From contig JAOUPJ010000230.1 of assembly GCA_029879945.1 (NCBI GenBank), forward strand, positions 1 to 5,878: a DNA stretch of 5,878 nucleotides. The letters are read 5' to 3'. A program made the translations under genes and the position numbers. Within the stretch, counting starts at the first letter, position 1, and each line of letters starts with the position of its first letter. Below, one piece after another: positions 1 to 5,878 of the stretch. A model generated the notes under the pieces. The model was not told the origin of the DNA. It searched no databases and was given only the letters and a program-made list of their open reading frames with translations. This stretch comes from Gammaproteobacteria bacterium. Its GTDB lineage: Bacteria > Pseudomonadota > Gammaproteobacteria > S012-40.

Positions 1-1
1 G

Positions 2-940
2 GGTCCGGCTGGGCTAGGTTGTGCTGACATCTTGGCGCGCAATGGTGTTAAGCCTGTCGTCTTTGATCGTTACCCCGAAATTGGCGGCTTGCTTACCTTT
101 GGTATTCCCGGATTCAAACTGGAAAAAGAAATTGTTCAGCGTAGACGTCAGATCCAGGAAGAAATGGGTGTGGAGTTCAAGCTCAACACCGAGATAGGTA
201 AAGACATCCCCTTCCAGCAATTGCTGGACGAATACGATGCAGTATTTCTGGGCATGGGTACCTACAAATATATGAAGGGTGGTTTTCCGGGTGAAGACTT
301 GCCTGGAGTTTATGAAGCACTGCCCTTCCTGATTTCCAACACCAATAAGGTCATGGGTTACGAAAAAGACTGTATCAATATGGCGGGTAAGCGTGTTGTC
401 GTTCTGGGTGGTGGTGATACCGCAATGGACTGCAATCGTACATCTGTTCGACAGGGTGCTGAATCGGTCATTTGTGCCTACCGACGTGATGAAGCCAATA
501 TGCCTGGTTCCGTACGTGAAGTGGCCAACGCAAAAGAAGAGGGCGTGAAATTTAAGTGGAATAGCCAACCAGTGGAGATTGTCGGTAAGGGCAAGGTGGA
601 AGGCGTGAAAGTGGTAACTACACAGCTGGGCGAACCGGATGAGCGTGGTCGTCGACGCCCTGAAGTGGTGCCAGGCTCAGAAGAAATCATTCCGTGTGAC
701 AGTGTTATTGTCGCTTTTGGTTTTCAACCCAGTCCGGCCGCTTGGTTTTCCGATTTCGATATCAAAATGGATGAACGGGGACGTGTCGTGGCGCCAGCGG
801 ATGGTAAATTTAAACATCAAACAACTAATCCCAAAGTATTCGCTGGTGGCGATATGGTGCGTGGTTCTGACCTGGTGGTCACGGCAGTCTTTGAAGGACG
901 CAACGCAGCCGAAGGCATCCTCGATTATCTTTGCGTCTAA
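2..940 (+). CDS. gltD: Glutamate synthase [NADPH] small subunit, 5'-truncated
   Basis: This is the C-terminal 312 residues of the small subunit of NADPH-dependent glutamate synthase, which passes electrons from NADPH through FAD to the large subunit GltB, where glutamine and 2-oxoglutarate become glutamate. The reading frame is open to the left edge, so the true start lies outside; a TTG at 32 is internal. Fragment residues 1-10 (GPAGLGCADI) are the end of the first FAD dinucleotide motif. Residues 131-147 (RVVVLGGGDTAMDCNRT) are the NADPH-binding Rossmann motif. Residues 278-303 (KVFAGGDMVRGSDLVVTAVF and on) are the closing FAD motif of this flavoprotein family. GltD is usually about 470 residues, so roughly 160 residues (the N-terminal Fe-S domain and the start of the FAD fold) are missing. 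gltB is probably upstream. hemE follows after 18 bases, suggesting cotranscription. Confidence 0.95.
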   Translation, partial: GPAGLGCADILARNGVKPVVFDRYPEIGGLLTFGIPGFKLEKEIVQRRRQIQEEMGVEFKLNTEIGKDIPFQQLLDEYDAVFLGMGTYKYMKGGFPGEDLPGVYEALPFLISNTNKVMGYEKDCINMAGKRVVVLGGGDTAMDCNRTSVRQGAESVICAYRRDEANMPGSVREVANAKEEGVKFKWNSQPVEIVGKGKVEGVKVVTTQLGEPDERGRRRPEVVPGSEEIIPCDSVIVAFGFQPSPAAWFSDFDIKMDERGRVVAPADGKFKHQTTNPKVFAGGDMVRGSDLVVTAVFEGRNAAEGILDYLCV

Positions 941-958
941 TCAATAAGTAGGTTTTTC

Positions 959-2023
959 ATGTCTGAATTAAAAAATGATCGTTTTCTGAAGGCCCTTTTA
1001 CGTGAGCCTGTGGATGTAACCCCCGTGTGGATGATGCGACAAGCGGGACGCTATCTGCCTGAATACCGTGCCACACGCGAGAAGGCCGGTAGTTTTATGA
1101 ACTTGTGCATGAATCCAGAGTTGGCGTGCGAAGTGACGTTGCAACCTTTGGAGCGTTATCCTTTAGACGCCGCCATTTTATTTTCAGACATACTGACTAT
1201 TCCGGATGCCATGGGTCTGGGTCTGTATTTTTCCACGGGCGAAGGGCCGAAATTCGAAAGACCTGTGCAAACTGAGGCGGCGGTCAAGGCCTTAGGGGTG
1301 CCCGATCCCGAAGGTGAGTTGAAATACGTGATGGATGCCGTGCGCACCATTCGTCGTGAACTGGATGGACGTGTCCCCTTGATCGGTTTTTCCGGTAGTC
1401 CCTGGACCTTGGCCACCTATATGGTGGAAGGTGGTTCCACAAAAGAATATTCCAAGGTCAAAGGCATGCTTTATGACCGCCCAGACCTGATGCATCACCT
1501 GTTAAACGTGACTGCACAAAGTGTTATTTCATATTTAAATGCGCAAGTGGCTGCCGGTGCGCAAGCCTTGATGATTTTTGACACCTGGGGTGGCATGCTC
1601 ACACCACGGGATTACAAAGAATTTTCGCTACGCTATATGCAGCAGATCGTCGATGGCCTGACCCGTGAAGCAGAAGGTCGTAAGGTCCCTGTGATTCTTT
1701 TTACAAAGGGCGGCGGGCAATGGCTGGAGGCCATGGCCGATACCGGTTGTGATGGACTGGGTGTGGATTGGACTCTGGATATTGGTGATGCCAGAAAACG
1801 AGTAGGAGACCGGGTTGCCCTGCAAGGGAATATGGACCCCAGTGTTCTTTATGCCTCACCTGATCGTATTCGTGAAGAAGTGCAAACCATACTGGCTTCC
1901 TATGGACAAGGAAGTGGCCATGTGTTCAATCTGGGCCACGGCATACATCAATTTGTGAATCCTGAGCACGCCGGTGCCTTTATCGATGCCGTGCATGAAT
2001 TTAGTAAGCCTTATCATCAATAA
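959..2023 (+). CDS. hemE: Uroporphyrinogen decarboxylase
   Basis: This cytoplasmic enzyme removes four carboxyl groups from uroporphyrinogen III to give coproporphyrinogen III, in the haem branch of tetrapyrrole synthesis. The protein is 354 residues, the usual family length. The N-terminal signature is complete at residues 22-36 (PVWMMRQAGRYLPEY), with R27 and R31 as substrate-carboxylate contacts. D77 in FSDIL is the conserved aspartate that holds the pyrrole nitrogens. The second signature is at 143-158 (GFSGSPWTLATYMVEG), including Y154. The C-terminal conserved histidine is H327 in NLGHGIH. The residue roles come from family knowledge. The ATG at 959 is preceded by AAGTAGG at 946-952 with six bases between, a good Shine-Dalgarno with one mismatch. 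The gene sits 18 bases after gltD, an order common in gammaproteobacteria. All key residues are intact. Confidence 0.97.
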   Translation: MSELKNDRFLKALLREPVDVTPVWMMRQAGRYLPEYRATREKAGSFMNLCMNPELACEVTLQPLERYPLDAAILFSDILTIPDAMGLGLYFSTGEGPKFERPVQTEAAVKALGVPDPEGELKYVMDAVRTIRRELDGRVPLIGFSGSPWTLATYMVEGGSTKEYSKVKGMLYDRPDLMHHLLNVTAQSVISYLNAQVAAGAQALMIFDTWGGMLTPRDYKEFSLRYMQQIVDGLTREAEGRKVPVILFTKGGGQWLEAMADTGCDGLGVDWTLDIGDARKRVGDRVALQGNMDPSVLYASPDRIREEVQTILASYGQGSGHVFNLGHGIHQFVNPEHAGAFIDAVHEFSKPYHQ

Positions 2024-2032
2024 AACAATCCA

Positions 2033-2057
2033 GGCCGGCGCGGTATACGCGCCGGTC
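2033..2057 (+). terminator. GC-rich hairpin between hemE and dctQ (possible terminator or attenuator)
   Basis: An exact 8-base inverted repeat, CCGGCGCG at 2035-2042 and CGCGCCGG at 2048-2055, encloses a five-base loop GTATA. It extends outward by one G-U pair and one G-C pair to 2033-2057. It starts ten bases after the hemE stop. No run of T follows, so it is not a standard intrinsic terminator. It could block 3' exonuclease decay, weaken readthrough into dctQ, or be a genome-dispersed palindrome. The structure is seen directly; the role is inferred. Confidence 0.45.
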
Positions 2058-2077
2058 GTCAACTACGCAACACATCA

Positions 2078-2605
2078 ATGAAAACAATGTTGCACGCCAC
2101 CACTGTTGGTATCGATAAAGTCAACGATCTAGTCGGTAAGGCCATTGCCTGGCTAACCTTATTGATGGTCGTTCAGACCTTTGTCATCGTAGTGCTACGC
2201 TATCAGTTCAATATGGGCTGGATCGCCTTACAAGAATCGGTGATCTATATGCACGCCGTGGTATTTCTATTGGGCACGGCGAGTACGCTAAAGCAAGATG
2301 CTCATGTGCGAGTCGATATTTTCTATCGTGAGATGTCTGCTCAAAGAAAGGCGCTCGTAGACATCATCGGCGGGCTGATCTTTCTGTTGCCGGTTTGCTC
2401 CTTCATCCTTTACAGCAGTTGGGGTTATGTGTTGGATTCCTGGGAAGTCAAAGAGGCGTCAGGTGAGGCGGGAGGTCTGCCCTGGGTCTACCTGCTCAAG
2501 ACCACGCTTCCAGTGATGGCCATATTATTACTGCTTCAAGGAATCGCAGAGATACTGCGCAACACCCTTTTCCTTTTGCAAGCTAACAATACTGGGAGTG
2601 AGTGA
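2078..2605 (+). CDS. dctQ: TRAP transporter small permease subunit (DctQ family)
   Basis: This is the small membrane subunit of a tripartite ATP-independent periplasmic (TRAP) transporter, which with the large subunit and a periplasmic binding protein imports organic acids or related solutes using a sodium gradient. The 175-residue protein shows four hydrophobic segments at about 22-42, 53-70, 93-113 and 137-158, the usual DctQ topology. The family pattern is clear around residues 52-83: QE in the second helix, then DAHVRVDIFY at the loop after it. The ATG at 2078 is the first possible start after hemE, and no ATG, GTG or TTG lies in frame between the hemE stop and it. It has no recognisable Shine-Dalgarno; an in-frame ATG at 2087 is no better. 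Its stop overlaps the start of dctM. The substrate is unknown. The sequence style recalls the mannitol/chloroaromatic-type TRAP group, but that is only an impression. Confidence 0.9.
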   Translation: MKTMLHATTVGIDKVNDLVGKAIAWLTLLMVVQTFVIVVLRYQFNMGWIALQESVIYMHAVVFLLGTASTLKQDAHVRVDIFYREMSAQRKALVDIIGGLIFLLPVCSFILYSSWGYVLDSWEVKEASGEAGGLPWVYLLKTTLPVMAILLLLQGIAEILRNTLFLLQANNTGSE

Positions 2606-2607
2606 TG
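2594..2607 (+). promoter_or_regulatory. Ribosome binding site and stop-start overlap setting the dctM start
   Basis: GGGAG at 2594-2598 lies six bases before ATG 2605-2607. That ATG shares its A with the TGA of dctQ (2603-2605), forming TGATG. A GTG at 2602 is in the same frame but would leave only three bases after GGGAG, so ATG 2605 is the better start. The overlap implies translational coupling of the two permease subunits. Confidence 0.75.
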
Positions 2608-3993
2608 GAATATATCTCCCTTATCATGTTCGCTGCAGTGTGCATTACGCTATTACTGGGTTATCCGGTGGCGCTTACCTTGGCGGGGACCGCATTGATC
2701 TTCGCGTTTATTGGTATACAGACCGCCACCTTTGATCCGGCCTTTTTGGAGGTCTTACCCAATCGCTTGTATGGCGTGATGACCAACGAAACACTGCTGG
2801 CGGTGCCATTGTTCGTATTCATGGGCGTCATGCTGGAACGCTCCAAGGTGGCGGAGAATCTGCTGGACAGCATGGCACAGTTATTTGGTGGTCTGCGCGG
2901 TGGGCTGGGGATTTCTGTCACGCTAGTTGGGATGTTGTTGGCAGCCAGCACCGGTATCGTGGGTGCGACAGTGGTGACCATGGGTCTACTATCGCTGCCC
3001 ACCATGCTCAAACGTGGATATGATCCGCGTCTTTCCTGCGGAACCATTTGCGCCTCGGGCACACTGGGGCAAATTATTCCCCCTTCTATCGTGCTCGTTA
3101 TTCTGGGTGATGTGATTTCCTCGTCTTACCAAAAGGCGCAATTGGATATGGGGGTCTTTTCCCCTGAAACCGTCTCGGTGGGCGACCTCTTTGTGGGTGC
3201 CTTGATTCCCGGCTTGCTACTCGTGCTGCTCTATCTCTTGTATATCGTGGGGGTCGCCATCGTGAAACCTGCCGCTGTGCCGGCTATCCCCTTGGAAGAG
3301 CGAGCACTGGGCACGAATAGTGAGATCTACATCAAAGCCCTGAGGGGTTTGATGCCACCCTTGATGCTGATTGTGGCGGTACTGGGCTCCATCTTGGGTG
3401 GGTTGGCCACGCCGACTGAAGCCGCGTCCGTGGGGGCGGTGGGGGCCATGGTTTTGGCCGCAGTGCGAAAGCAGCTCACTTTAGCGGTTATGACTGAGGT
3501 GGTACGGAGTACCACCAGTGTCACGGCCATGGTCTTTCTGATTTTGATTGGGGCCTCGCTATTTTCTCTGGTTTTCCGAGGTTTTGGTGGTGACGATCTC
3601 GTCCGGGATTTACTGAGTGACTTACCCGGAGGCGTATTTGGTGCCATGTTGGTGGTCATGCTCATCATGTTTTTATTGGGCTTCGTACTGGATTTTATTG
3701 AGATCACCTTTGTGGTAGTGCCCATCGTAGGGCCTGTGCTGCTGGCTATGGGATTGGATCCGGTCTGGCTGGGTATTATGATCGCGATTAACCTGCAGAC
3801 CTCATTCCTTACCCCGCCATTTGGTTTTGCCTTGTTCTATTTGCGCGGGGTCGCGCCTGCTTCGGTGACTACGGGGGACATCTATCGGGGAGTGGCGCCA
3901 TTTATTGTGATTCAGCTGATTGCCTTGGGCACGGTGGCCTATTGGCCAGAGTTGGCCACCTGGTTGCCTAAGGTTGTGTTCGCTTCTGGATGA
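2605..3993 (+). CDS. dctM: TRAP transporter large permease subunit (DctM family)
   Basis: This is the large, solute-translocating membrane subunit of the TRAP transporter, the partner of the preceding DctQ. From ATG 2605 it is 462 residues, slightly longer than the common 425-435. It is hydrophobic throughout, with a dozen or so membrane segments and re-entrant hairpins expected. Conserved family blocks are present: VPLFVFMGVMLERS (67-80), GMLLAASTGIVGATVVTMG (109-127), ASGTLGQIIPPS (150-161), GGLATPTEAASVG (265-277), GFVLDFIEITFVVVPIVGP (359-377) and NLQTSFLTPPFG (396-407). The polar -PPS, ATPTEAA and TPPFG hairpins correspond to the regions that bind sodium and substrate in characterised members. 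A polar stretch at about 171-196 (after ILGDV) accounts for part of the extra length and is typical of one DctM subgroup. Its TGA directly abuts the stop of the convergent gene, so no dctP follows. Confidence 0.95.
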   Translation: MEYISLIMFAAVCITLLLGYPVALTLAGTALIFAFIGIQTATFDPAFLEVLPNRLYGVMTNETLLAVPLFVFMGVMLERSKVAENLLDSMAQLFGGLRGGLGISVTLVGMLLAASTGIVGATVVTMGLLSLPTMLKRGYDPRLSCGTICASGTLGQIIPPSIVLVILGDVISSSYQKAQLDMGVFSPETVSVGDLFVGALIPGLLLVLLYLLYIVGVAIVKPAAVPAIPLEERALGTNSEIYIKALRGLMPPLMLIVAVLGSILGGLATPTEAASVGAVGAMVLAAVRKQLTLAVMTEVVRSTTSVTAMVFLILIGASLFSLVFRGFGGDDLVRDLLSDLPGGVFGAMLVVMLIMFLLGFVLDFIEITFVVVPIVGPVLLAMGLDPVWLGIMIAINLQTSFLTPPFGFALFYLRGVAPASVTTGDIYRGVAPFIVIQLIALGTVAYWPELATWLPKVVFASG

Positions 3994-4281
3994 TTACTCC
4001 TCGTCCATCCACTTATTAAGGATAGCGATGAGCTTGGTCGCCTGATCTTTGCTGGAAATATTGAATTTGGACCGTTGTGTATAGGTACCATTGCGTTTCT
4101 GATAGCGGCGTATACTGTATTTGTCTGGGCCGTATTCCTGCTTGTTTCGATCCCAATCCTGATAGCGGAAGACCAGAGTGGCCCATGCCCCCTTGGTGAG
4201 TACTTCCTTATCCAATTCTTTGACGGTAATTTGACCATCTTCTGTGTATTCAATGGTCAAATCATCAACTGTTTCGGCCAT
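3994..4281 (-). CDS. Conserved-looking small hypothetical protein (95 residues)
   Basis: I cannot assign a function with confidence. It is a soluble, charged 95-residue protein with no signal peptide or membrane segment. The N-terminus is acidic (residues 1-27), followed by KGAWATLVFRYQDWD at 30-44, then GPDKYSIRRYQKRNGTY at 51-67, and a C-terminal amphipathic segment KFNISSKDQATKLIAILNKW (72-91). The pattern of strands rich in aromatic and basic residues followed by one helix loosely resembles the PC4/YdbC single-strand nucleic-acid-binding fold; that is a guess from pattern, not a match. I recall similar short uncharacterised proteins in proteobacteria. It is surely translated: AAAGGAG at 4288-4294 (minus strand) lies six bases before the ATG at 4281. 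It follows zapE by 47 bases on the same strand, so the two may form an operon, though a TATAAT in the gap may give it its own promoter. Confidence 0.85.
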   Translation of the reverse strand: MAETVDDLTIEYTEDGQITVKELDKEVLTKGAWATLVFRYQDWDRNKQEYGPDKYSIRRYQKRNGTYTQRSKFNISSKDQATKLIAILNKWMDEE

Positions 4282-4311
4282 ACAAAACTCCTTTCATCAA
4301 ATCCGGGTCGG

Positions 4312-4317
4312 ATTATA
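4312..4317 (-). promoter_or_regulatory. Possible -10 element ahead of the 95-residue gene
   Basis: Reading the minus strand, an exact TATAAT occurs in the 47-base gap between zapE and the small gene, about 30 bases before its ATG. The best -35 at 17-base spacing is AAGACG, only three of six matches, and there is no extended -10 TG. It may be a weak internal promoter that lets the small gene be expressed apart from zapE. Confidence 0.3.
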
Positions 4318-4328
4318 GTGTATTGCAG

Positions 4329-5414
4329 CTAGTGCGTCTTGTGCGCTTTGGCCAGATATTCGTGGCTTCGCATCTCAAATAGACGGCTGACGGTGCGTTC
4401 AAAGGGGAATGCAAGTCGCTTTCCGTGATAGATCTGATCCGGAGGGGAATTGGCGCTGGCCACCAGATTTACGTTGTGATCGTAGATGGAATCTATCAGT
4501 TGAATAAAGCGTTGTGCCTGGTCGTCGTGGGCCTCATTGAGTTGTGGTATGCCACTGACCAGTATTGTGTGATAGGCCTTGGCAATTTCTATGTAATCAG
4601 ACGCGCTACGGGGTTTATTGCATAGTTCATCGAAGCTGAACCAGGCGACCCCATCCTTTTCGGCAATGGCAGCGATGGTTTGAAAATTGATGTCGAGCTT
4701 GATGGGCTCCGCCACGTTTCCCCCACATAGGGCGTGAAACTGACTCGATAATAGCGAATACTCACTACCATTAACGCGCGTATGGTACGTGCCATCGTGT
4801 TCAAGCAGCTGCAGGCGGTAGTCTGATTTTCCATCCAGCTCCAGCACTTCTGTGTTCGCCTTAATCAGGGCAATGGCAGGGAGAAAGCGTGTTCGTTGCA
4901 GCCCGTTTAGATAAAGCTTGTCTGGTTCGATGTTAGAGGTGGTCACTAAGCTGACCCCTCGATCAAACAGGCCCTGTAAAAATTCGGCCAGGATCATGGC
5001 GTCGGTAATGTCATCGACGTGAAATTCATCCAGAAACAGGACGCGTATCTTTAGAGAGATCTCCTCCGCCAATACAATTAAAGGATTGGGTTGCTTGGGC
5101 ATGTTCTGCAGGCGTCTGTGGATTTCGCGCATGAATTGCCCGAAATGAACGCGTTGTTTGTCTTCAAAGGGGAGCGACTCATAACACAGGTCGATGAGAA
5201 AGGTTTTGCCTCGGCCTACTCCACCCCAAAGGTAGAGGCCCTTCACCGGCGTGATCTTTTTTTTGAGCACGCGATTGACCAGATTCATTTTACGTCTGGG
5301 TACGGACAGTTCCCGATAGAGCCGCTCCAGCGCGTGCAATGCGCCTTGTTGCCGCGGATCCTGCTTGATCTCGCCCCGATCGAGAAACGCCTGGTACTGC
5401 TCTGCAGGTGTCAC
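4329..5414 (-). CDS. zapE: Cell division protein ZapE (AFG1-like ATPase)
   Basis: ZapE is a cytoplasmic P-loop ATPase of the AFG1 family. In Escherichia coli it associates with the Z-ring and affects FtsZ polymers; the mitochondrial relatives act in membrane protein quality control. This copy has 361 residues, close to the E. coli length of about 375. Walker A is GGVGRGKT at 64-71, Walker B is VLFLDEFHV at 125-133 (D129, E130), and the sensor-like TTSN is at 158-161, followed by LQRTRFLP at 172-179, which carries a likely arginine finger. The C-terminal family block with YHGKRLAFPFERTVSRLFEM is at 329-348. The start is GTG at 5414-5412, supported by AGGA at 5421-5424 (minus strand) with six bases between; no in-frame ATG gives the full conserved N-terminus. 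It is transcribed away from the cytochrome gene and probably reads on into the 95-residue gene. Confidence 0.95.
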   Translation of the reverse strand: MTPAEQYQAFLDRGEIKQDPRQQGALHALERLYRELSVPRRKMNLVNRVLKKKITPVKGLYLWGGVGRGKTFLIDLCYESLPFEDKQRVHFGQFMREIHRRLQNMPKQPNPLIVLAEEISLKIRVLFLDEFHVDDITDAMILAEFLQGLFDRGVSLVTTSNIEPDKLYLNGLQRTRFLPAIALIKANTEVLELDGKSDYRLQLLEHDGTYHTRVNGSEYSLLSSQFHALCGGNVAEPIKLDINFQTIAAIAEKDGVAWFSFDELCNKPRSASDYIEIAKAYHTILVSGIPQLNEAHDDQAQRFIQLIDSIYDHNVNLVASANSPPDQIYHGKRLAFPFERTVSRLFEMRSHEYLAKAHKTH

Positions 5415-5418
5415 TGAA

Positions 5419-5424
5419 TTTCCT
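5419..5424 (-). promoter_or_regulatory. Ribosome binding site supporting the GTG start of zapE
   Basis: On the minus strand AGGAAA is read here, with AGGA at 5424-5421 and six bases before GTG. This favours GTG as the zapE start. Confidence 0.6.
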
Positions 5425-5439
5425 GTTTTTAAAGGCCTT

Positions 5440-5445
5440 TTTATA
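5440..5445 (-). promoter_or_regulatory. Possible -10 element of zapE
   Basis: TATAAA on the minus strand lies about 26 bases before the zapE GTG, which would give a short leader. The hexamer 17 bases upstream (AATTCC) is a poor -35. A 10-base palindrome AAAGGCCTTT (5431-5440) sits directly after it, near the expected transcription start. The placement is plausible but the evidence is weak, and TAAAAT and TATAAA further upstream on the same strand are alternatives. Confidence 0.25.
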
Positions 5446-5554
5446 GTTTTCGGACTGCGAGCGGAATTTTTAACCTCTTGGGCATAAGGTTGGCGCTGTA
5501 TTTTAGAGCCGATTTATAAGGCATTGATTATTTGGCCATAATTTCATTTATCCA

Positions 5555-5573
5555 TTCAGCTTTTGTTCAGCTT
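5555..5573 (+). repeat. Tandem TTCAGCTT repeat, likely response-regulator box
   Basis: TTCAGCTT occurs exactly twice, at 5555-5562 and 5566-5573, giving an 11-base period (TTCAGC-N5-TTCAGC). Two direct half-sites one helical turn apart are the standard layout of boxes bound by head-to-tail dimers of OmpR/PhoB-family response regulators. The second TTCAGC ends 10 bases before a -10-like TAAAGT, so the box covers the place where a -35 would be, as in activator-dependent promoters of this class. The repeat is seen directly; the regulator is unknown. Confidence 0.6.
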
Positions 5574-5581
5574 CATTCTCG

Positions 5582-5587
5582 TAAAGT
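5582..5587 (+). promoter_or_regulatory. Probable -10 element of the cytochrome c gene
   Basis: TAAAGT matches the sigma-70 -10 consensus at four of six positions and sits 10 bases after the tandem TTCAGCTT box. No good -35 is found at 16-18 bases, consistent with dependence on an activator. Transcription would start near 5594, leaving a leader of about 80 bases before the cytochrome ATG. Confidence 0.4.
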
Positions 5588-5588
5588 G

Positions 5589-5610
5589 TCAGTCAAGTCC
5601 CCTAGACTGA
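5589..5610 (+). repeat. Short dyad at the predicted transcription start
   Basis: TCAGTC (5589-5594) and GACTGA (5605-5610) form an exact 6-base inverted repeat around a 10-base centre. It lies over the predicted transcription start and early leader of the cytochrome gene, so it could be an operator for a dimeric repressor. The arms are short and chance is a fair explanation. Confidence 0.3.
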
Positions 5611-5675
5611 GTTCCATTTTGCACGCTTTGTAGCCAGTTCAGGGGTGTAAACCATAAATCCCCGGAGGGAAAACC

Positions 5676-5878
5676 ATGAACAAATTCGCTTATGCGCTCT
5701 TTACACTCGTGATTTTGTCATTACCCATGATGGCTTCTGCCGACCTCACCCTGGCCAGTAAGAGTGGGTGTTTGGCCTGTCATTCGGTAGAAAAGAAGGT
5801 TGTGGGACCAGCCTGGAAAGATGTTTCTGAGAAGTACAAAGGTGACGAAGGTGCTCGCGCCCGTCTTATCGAAAAGGT
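5676..5878 (+). CDS. Periplasmic class I cytochrome c (c551/c552-like), 3'-truncated
   Basis: The gene codes for a small secreted electron carrier; 67 residues are visible before the window ends. Residues 1-22 form a signal peptide: a short basic start (MNK), a hydrophobic core to about residue 19, and ASA at 20-22 as the signal peptidase I site, giving a mature protein beginning DLTLASK. The single haem motif is CLACH (C32, C35, H36), ten residues into the mature chain. It is followed by VVGPAWKDVSEKYKG at 42-56, the pattern of the cytochrome c551/c552 family of short class I cytochromes. The distal methionine ligand should lie beyond the edge and cannot be checked. The ATG at 5676 has GGAGG at 5664-5668 with seven bases between. 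The gene is divergent from zapE and is probably controlled by the tandem-repeat promoter upstream. Its redox partner is unknown. Confidence 0.93.
   Translation, partial: MNKFAYALFTLVILSLPMMASADLTLASKSGCLACHSVEKKVVGPAWKDVSEKYKGDEGARARLIEK

Noticed and set aside
2024..2077. The hemE and dctQ frames are the same, with 18 sense codons and no further stop between them, which might suggest stop-codon readthrough into a fusion.
   Set aside because: Eighteen open codons happen by chance often, the stop is a strong TAA, and the linker contains the hairpin and no protein-like sequence.
2661..3062. A 133-residue minus-strand open frame inside dctM.
   Set aside because: It is low-complexity shadow coding opposite a conserved membrane protein, with no supporting start signals.
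4075..4332. An 85-residue plus-strand open frame with a hydrophobic N-terminus.
   Set aside because: It lies antisense over the well-supported 95-residue gene, has no convincing ribosome site, and reads as a complement shadow.
5091..5417. A 108-residue plus-strand open frame.
   Set aside because: It is wholly antisense to the conserved N-terminal and Walker A part of zapE and resembles no family.
5492..5510. An imperfect inverted repeat GGCGCT / AGAGCC.
   Set aside because: The six-base arms contain a mismatch, so chance is a sufficient explanation.
5490..5520. A plus-strand TTGGCG and TATAAG pair as a second cytochrome promoter.
   Set aside because: The 19-base spacing is long, the -35 has only four matches, and the leader would be about 150 bases. 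The tandem-repeat promoter fits better.
5619..5633. TTGCACG followed by CTTTGTAG as a sigma-54 site.
   Set aside because: The -24 GG is only partly matched and there is no GC at the required -12 spacing.

Overview
The window looks like an ordinary chromosomal stretch of a gammaproteobacterium. The gltD-hemE order is common in that class. The proteins (a GltD of the bacterial NADPH-GOGAT type, a 354-residue HemE, ZapE, a class I cytochrome c) and the moderate base composition fit a respiring, possibly sulfur- or nitrogen-oxidising lineage. The genus cannot be fixed from the sequence alone. I see no rRNA, tRNA, insertion sequence, CRISPR array or phage gene.

Plus strand, left part (2-3993): the 3' two-thirds of gltD (glutamate synthase small subunit), then hemE (uroporphyrinogen decarboxylase) 18 bases later, a GC-rich hairpin, then the two membrane subunits of a TRAP transporter, dctQ (small) and dctM (large), which overlap by one base. 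No dctP gene for the periplasmic binding protein lies beside them: hemE is on one side and a convergent gene on the other.

Minus strand, right part (3994-5414): zapE (AFG1-type ATPase of the divisome) and, 47 bases downstream of it, a small gene for an unnamed 95-residue protein. The small gene's stop codon directly abuts the dctM stop with no base between them, so the two convergent transcription units share no intergenic terminator.

The 261-base divergent region 5415-5675 separates zapE from a plus-strand secreted class I cytochrome c gene that runs off the window. It holds the best regulatory signal: two exact 8-base copies of TTCAGCTT, 11 bases apart, placed 10 bases ahead of a -10-like TAAAGT. 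This is the layout expected for a promoter activated by an OmpR/PhoB-family response regulator. A short dyad lies just downstream.

Functionally the genes are mixed housekeeping: nitrogen assimilation, haem synthesis, organic-acid-type uptake, cell division or membrane quality control, and electron transfer. HemE and cytochrome c share haem as a theme, but nothing shows that they are coordinated. I did not find a convincing new multi-gene system. The items most worth checking are the tandem-repeat promoter, the small conserved-looking protein, and the TRAP permease pair with no local binding protein.
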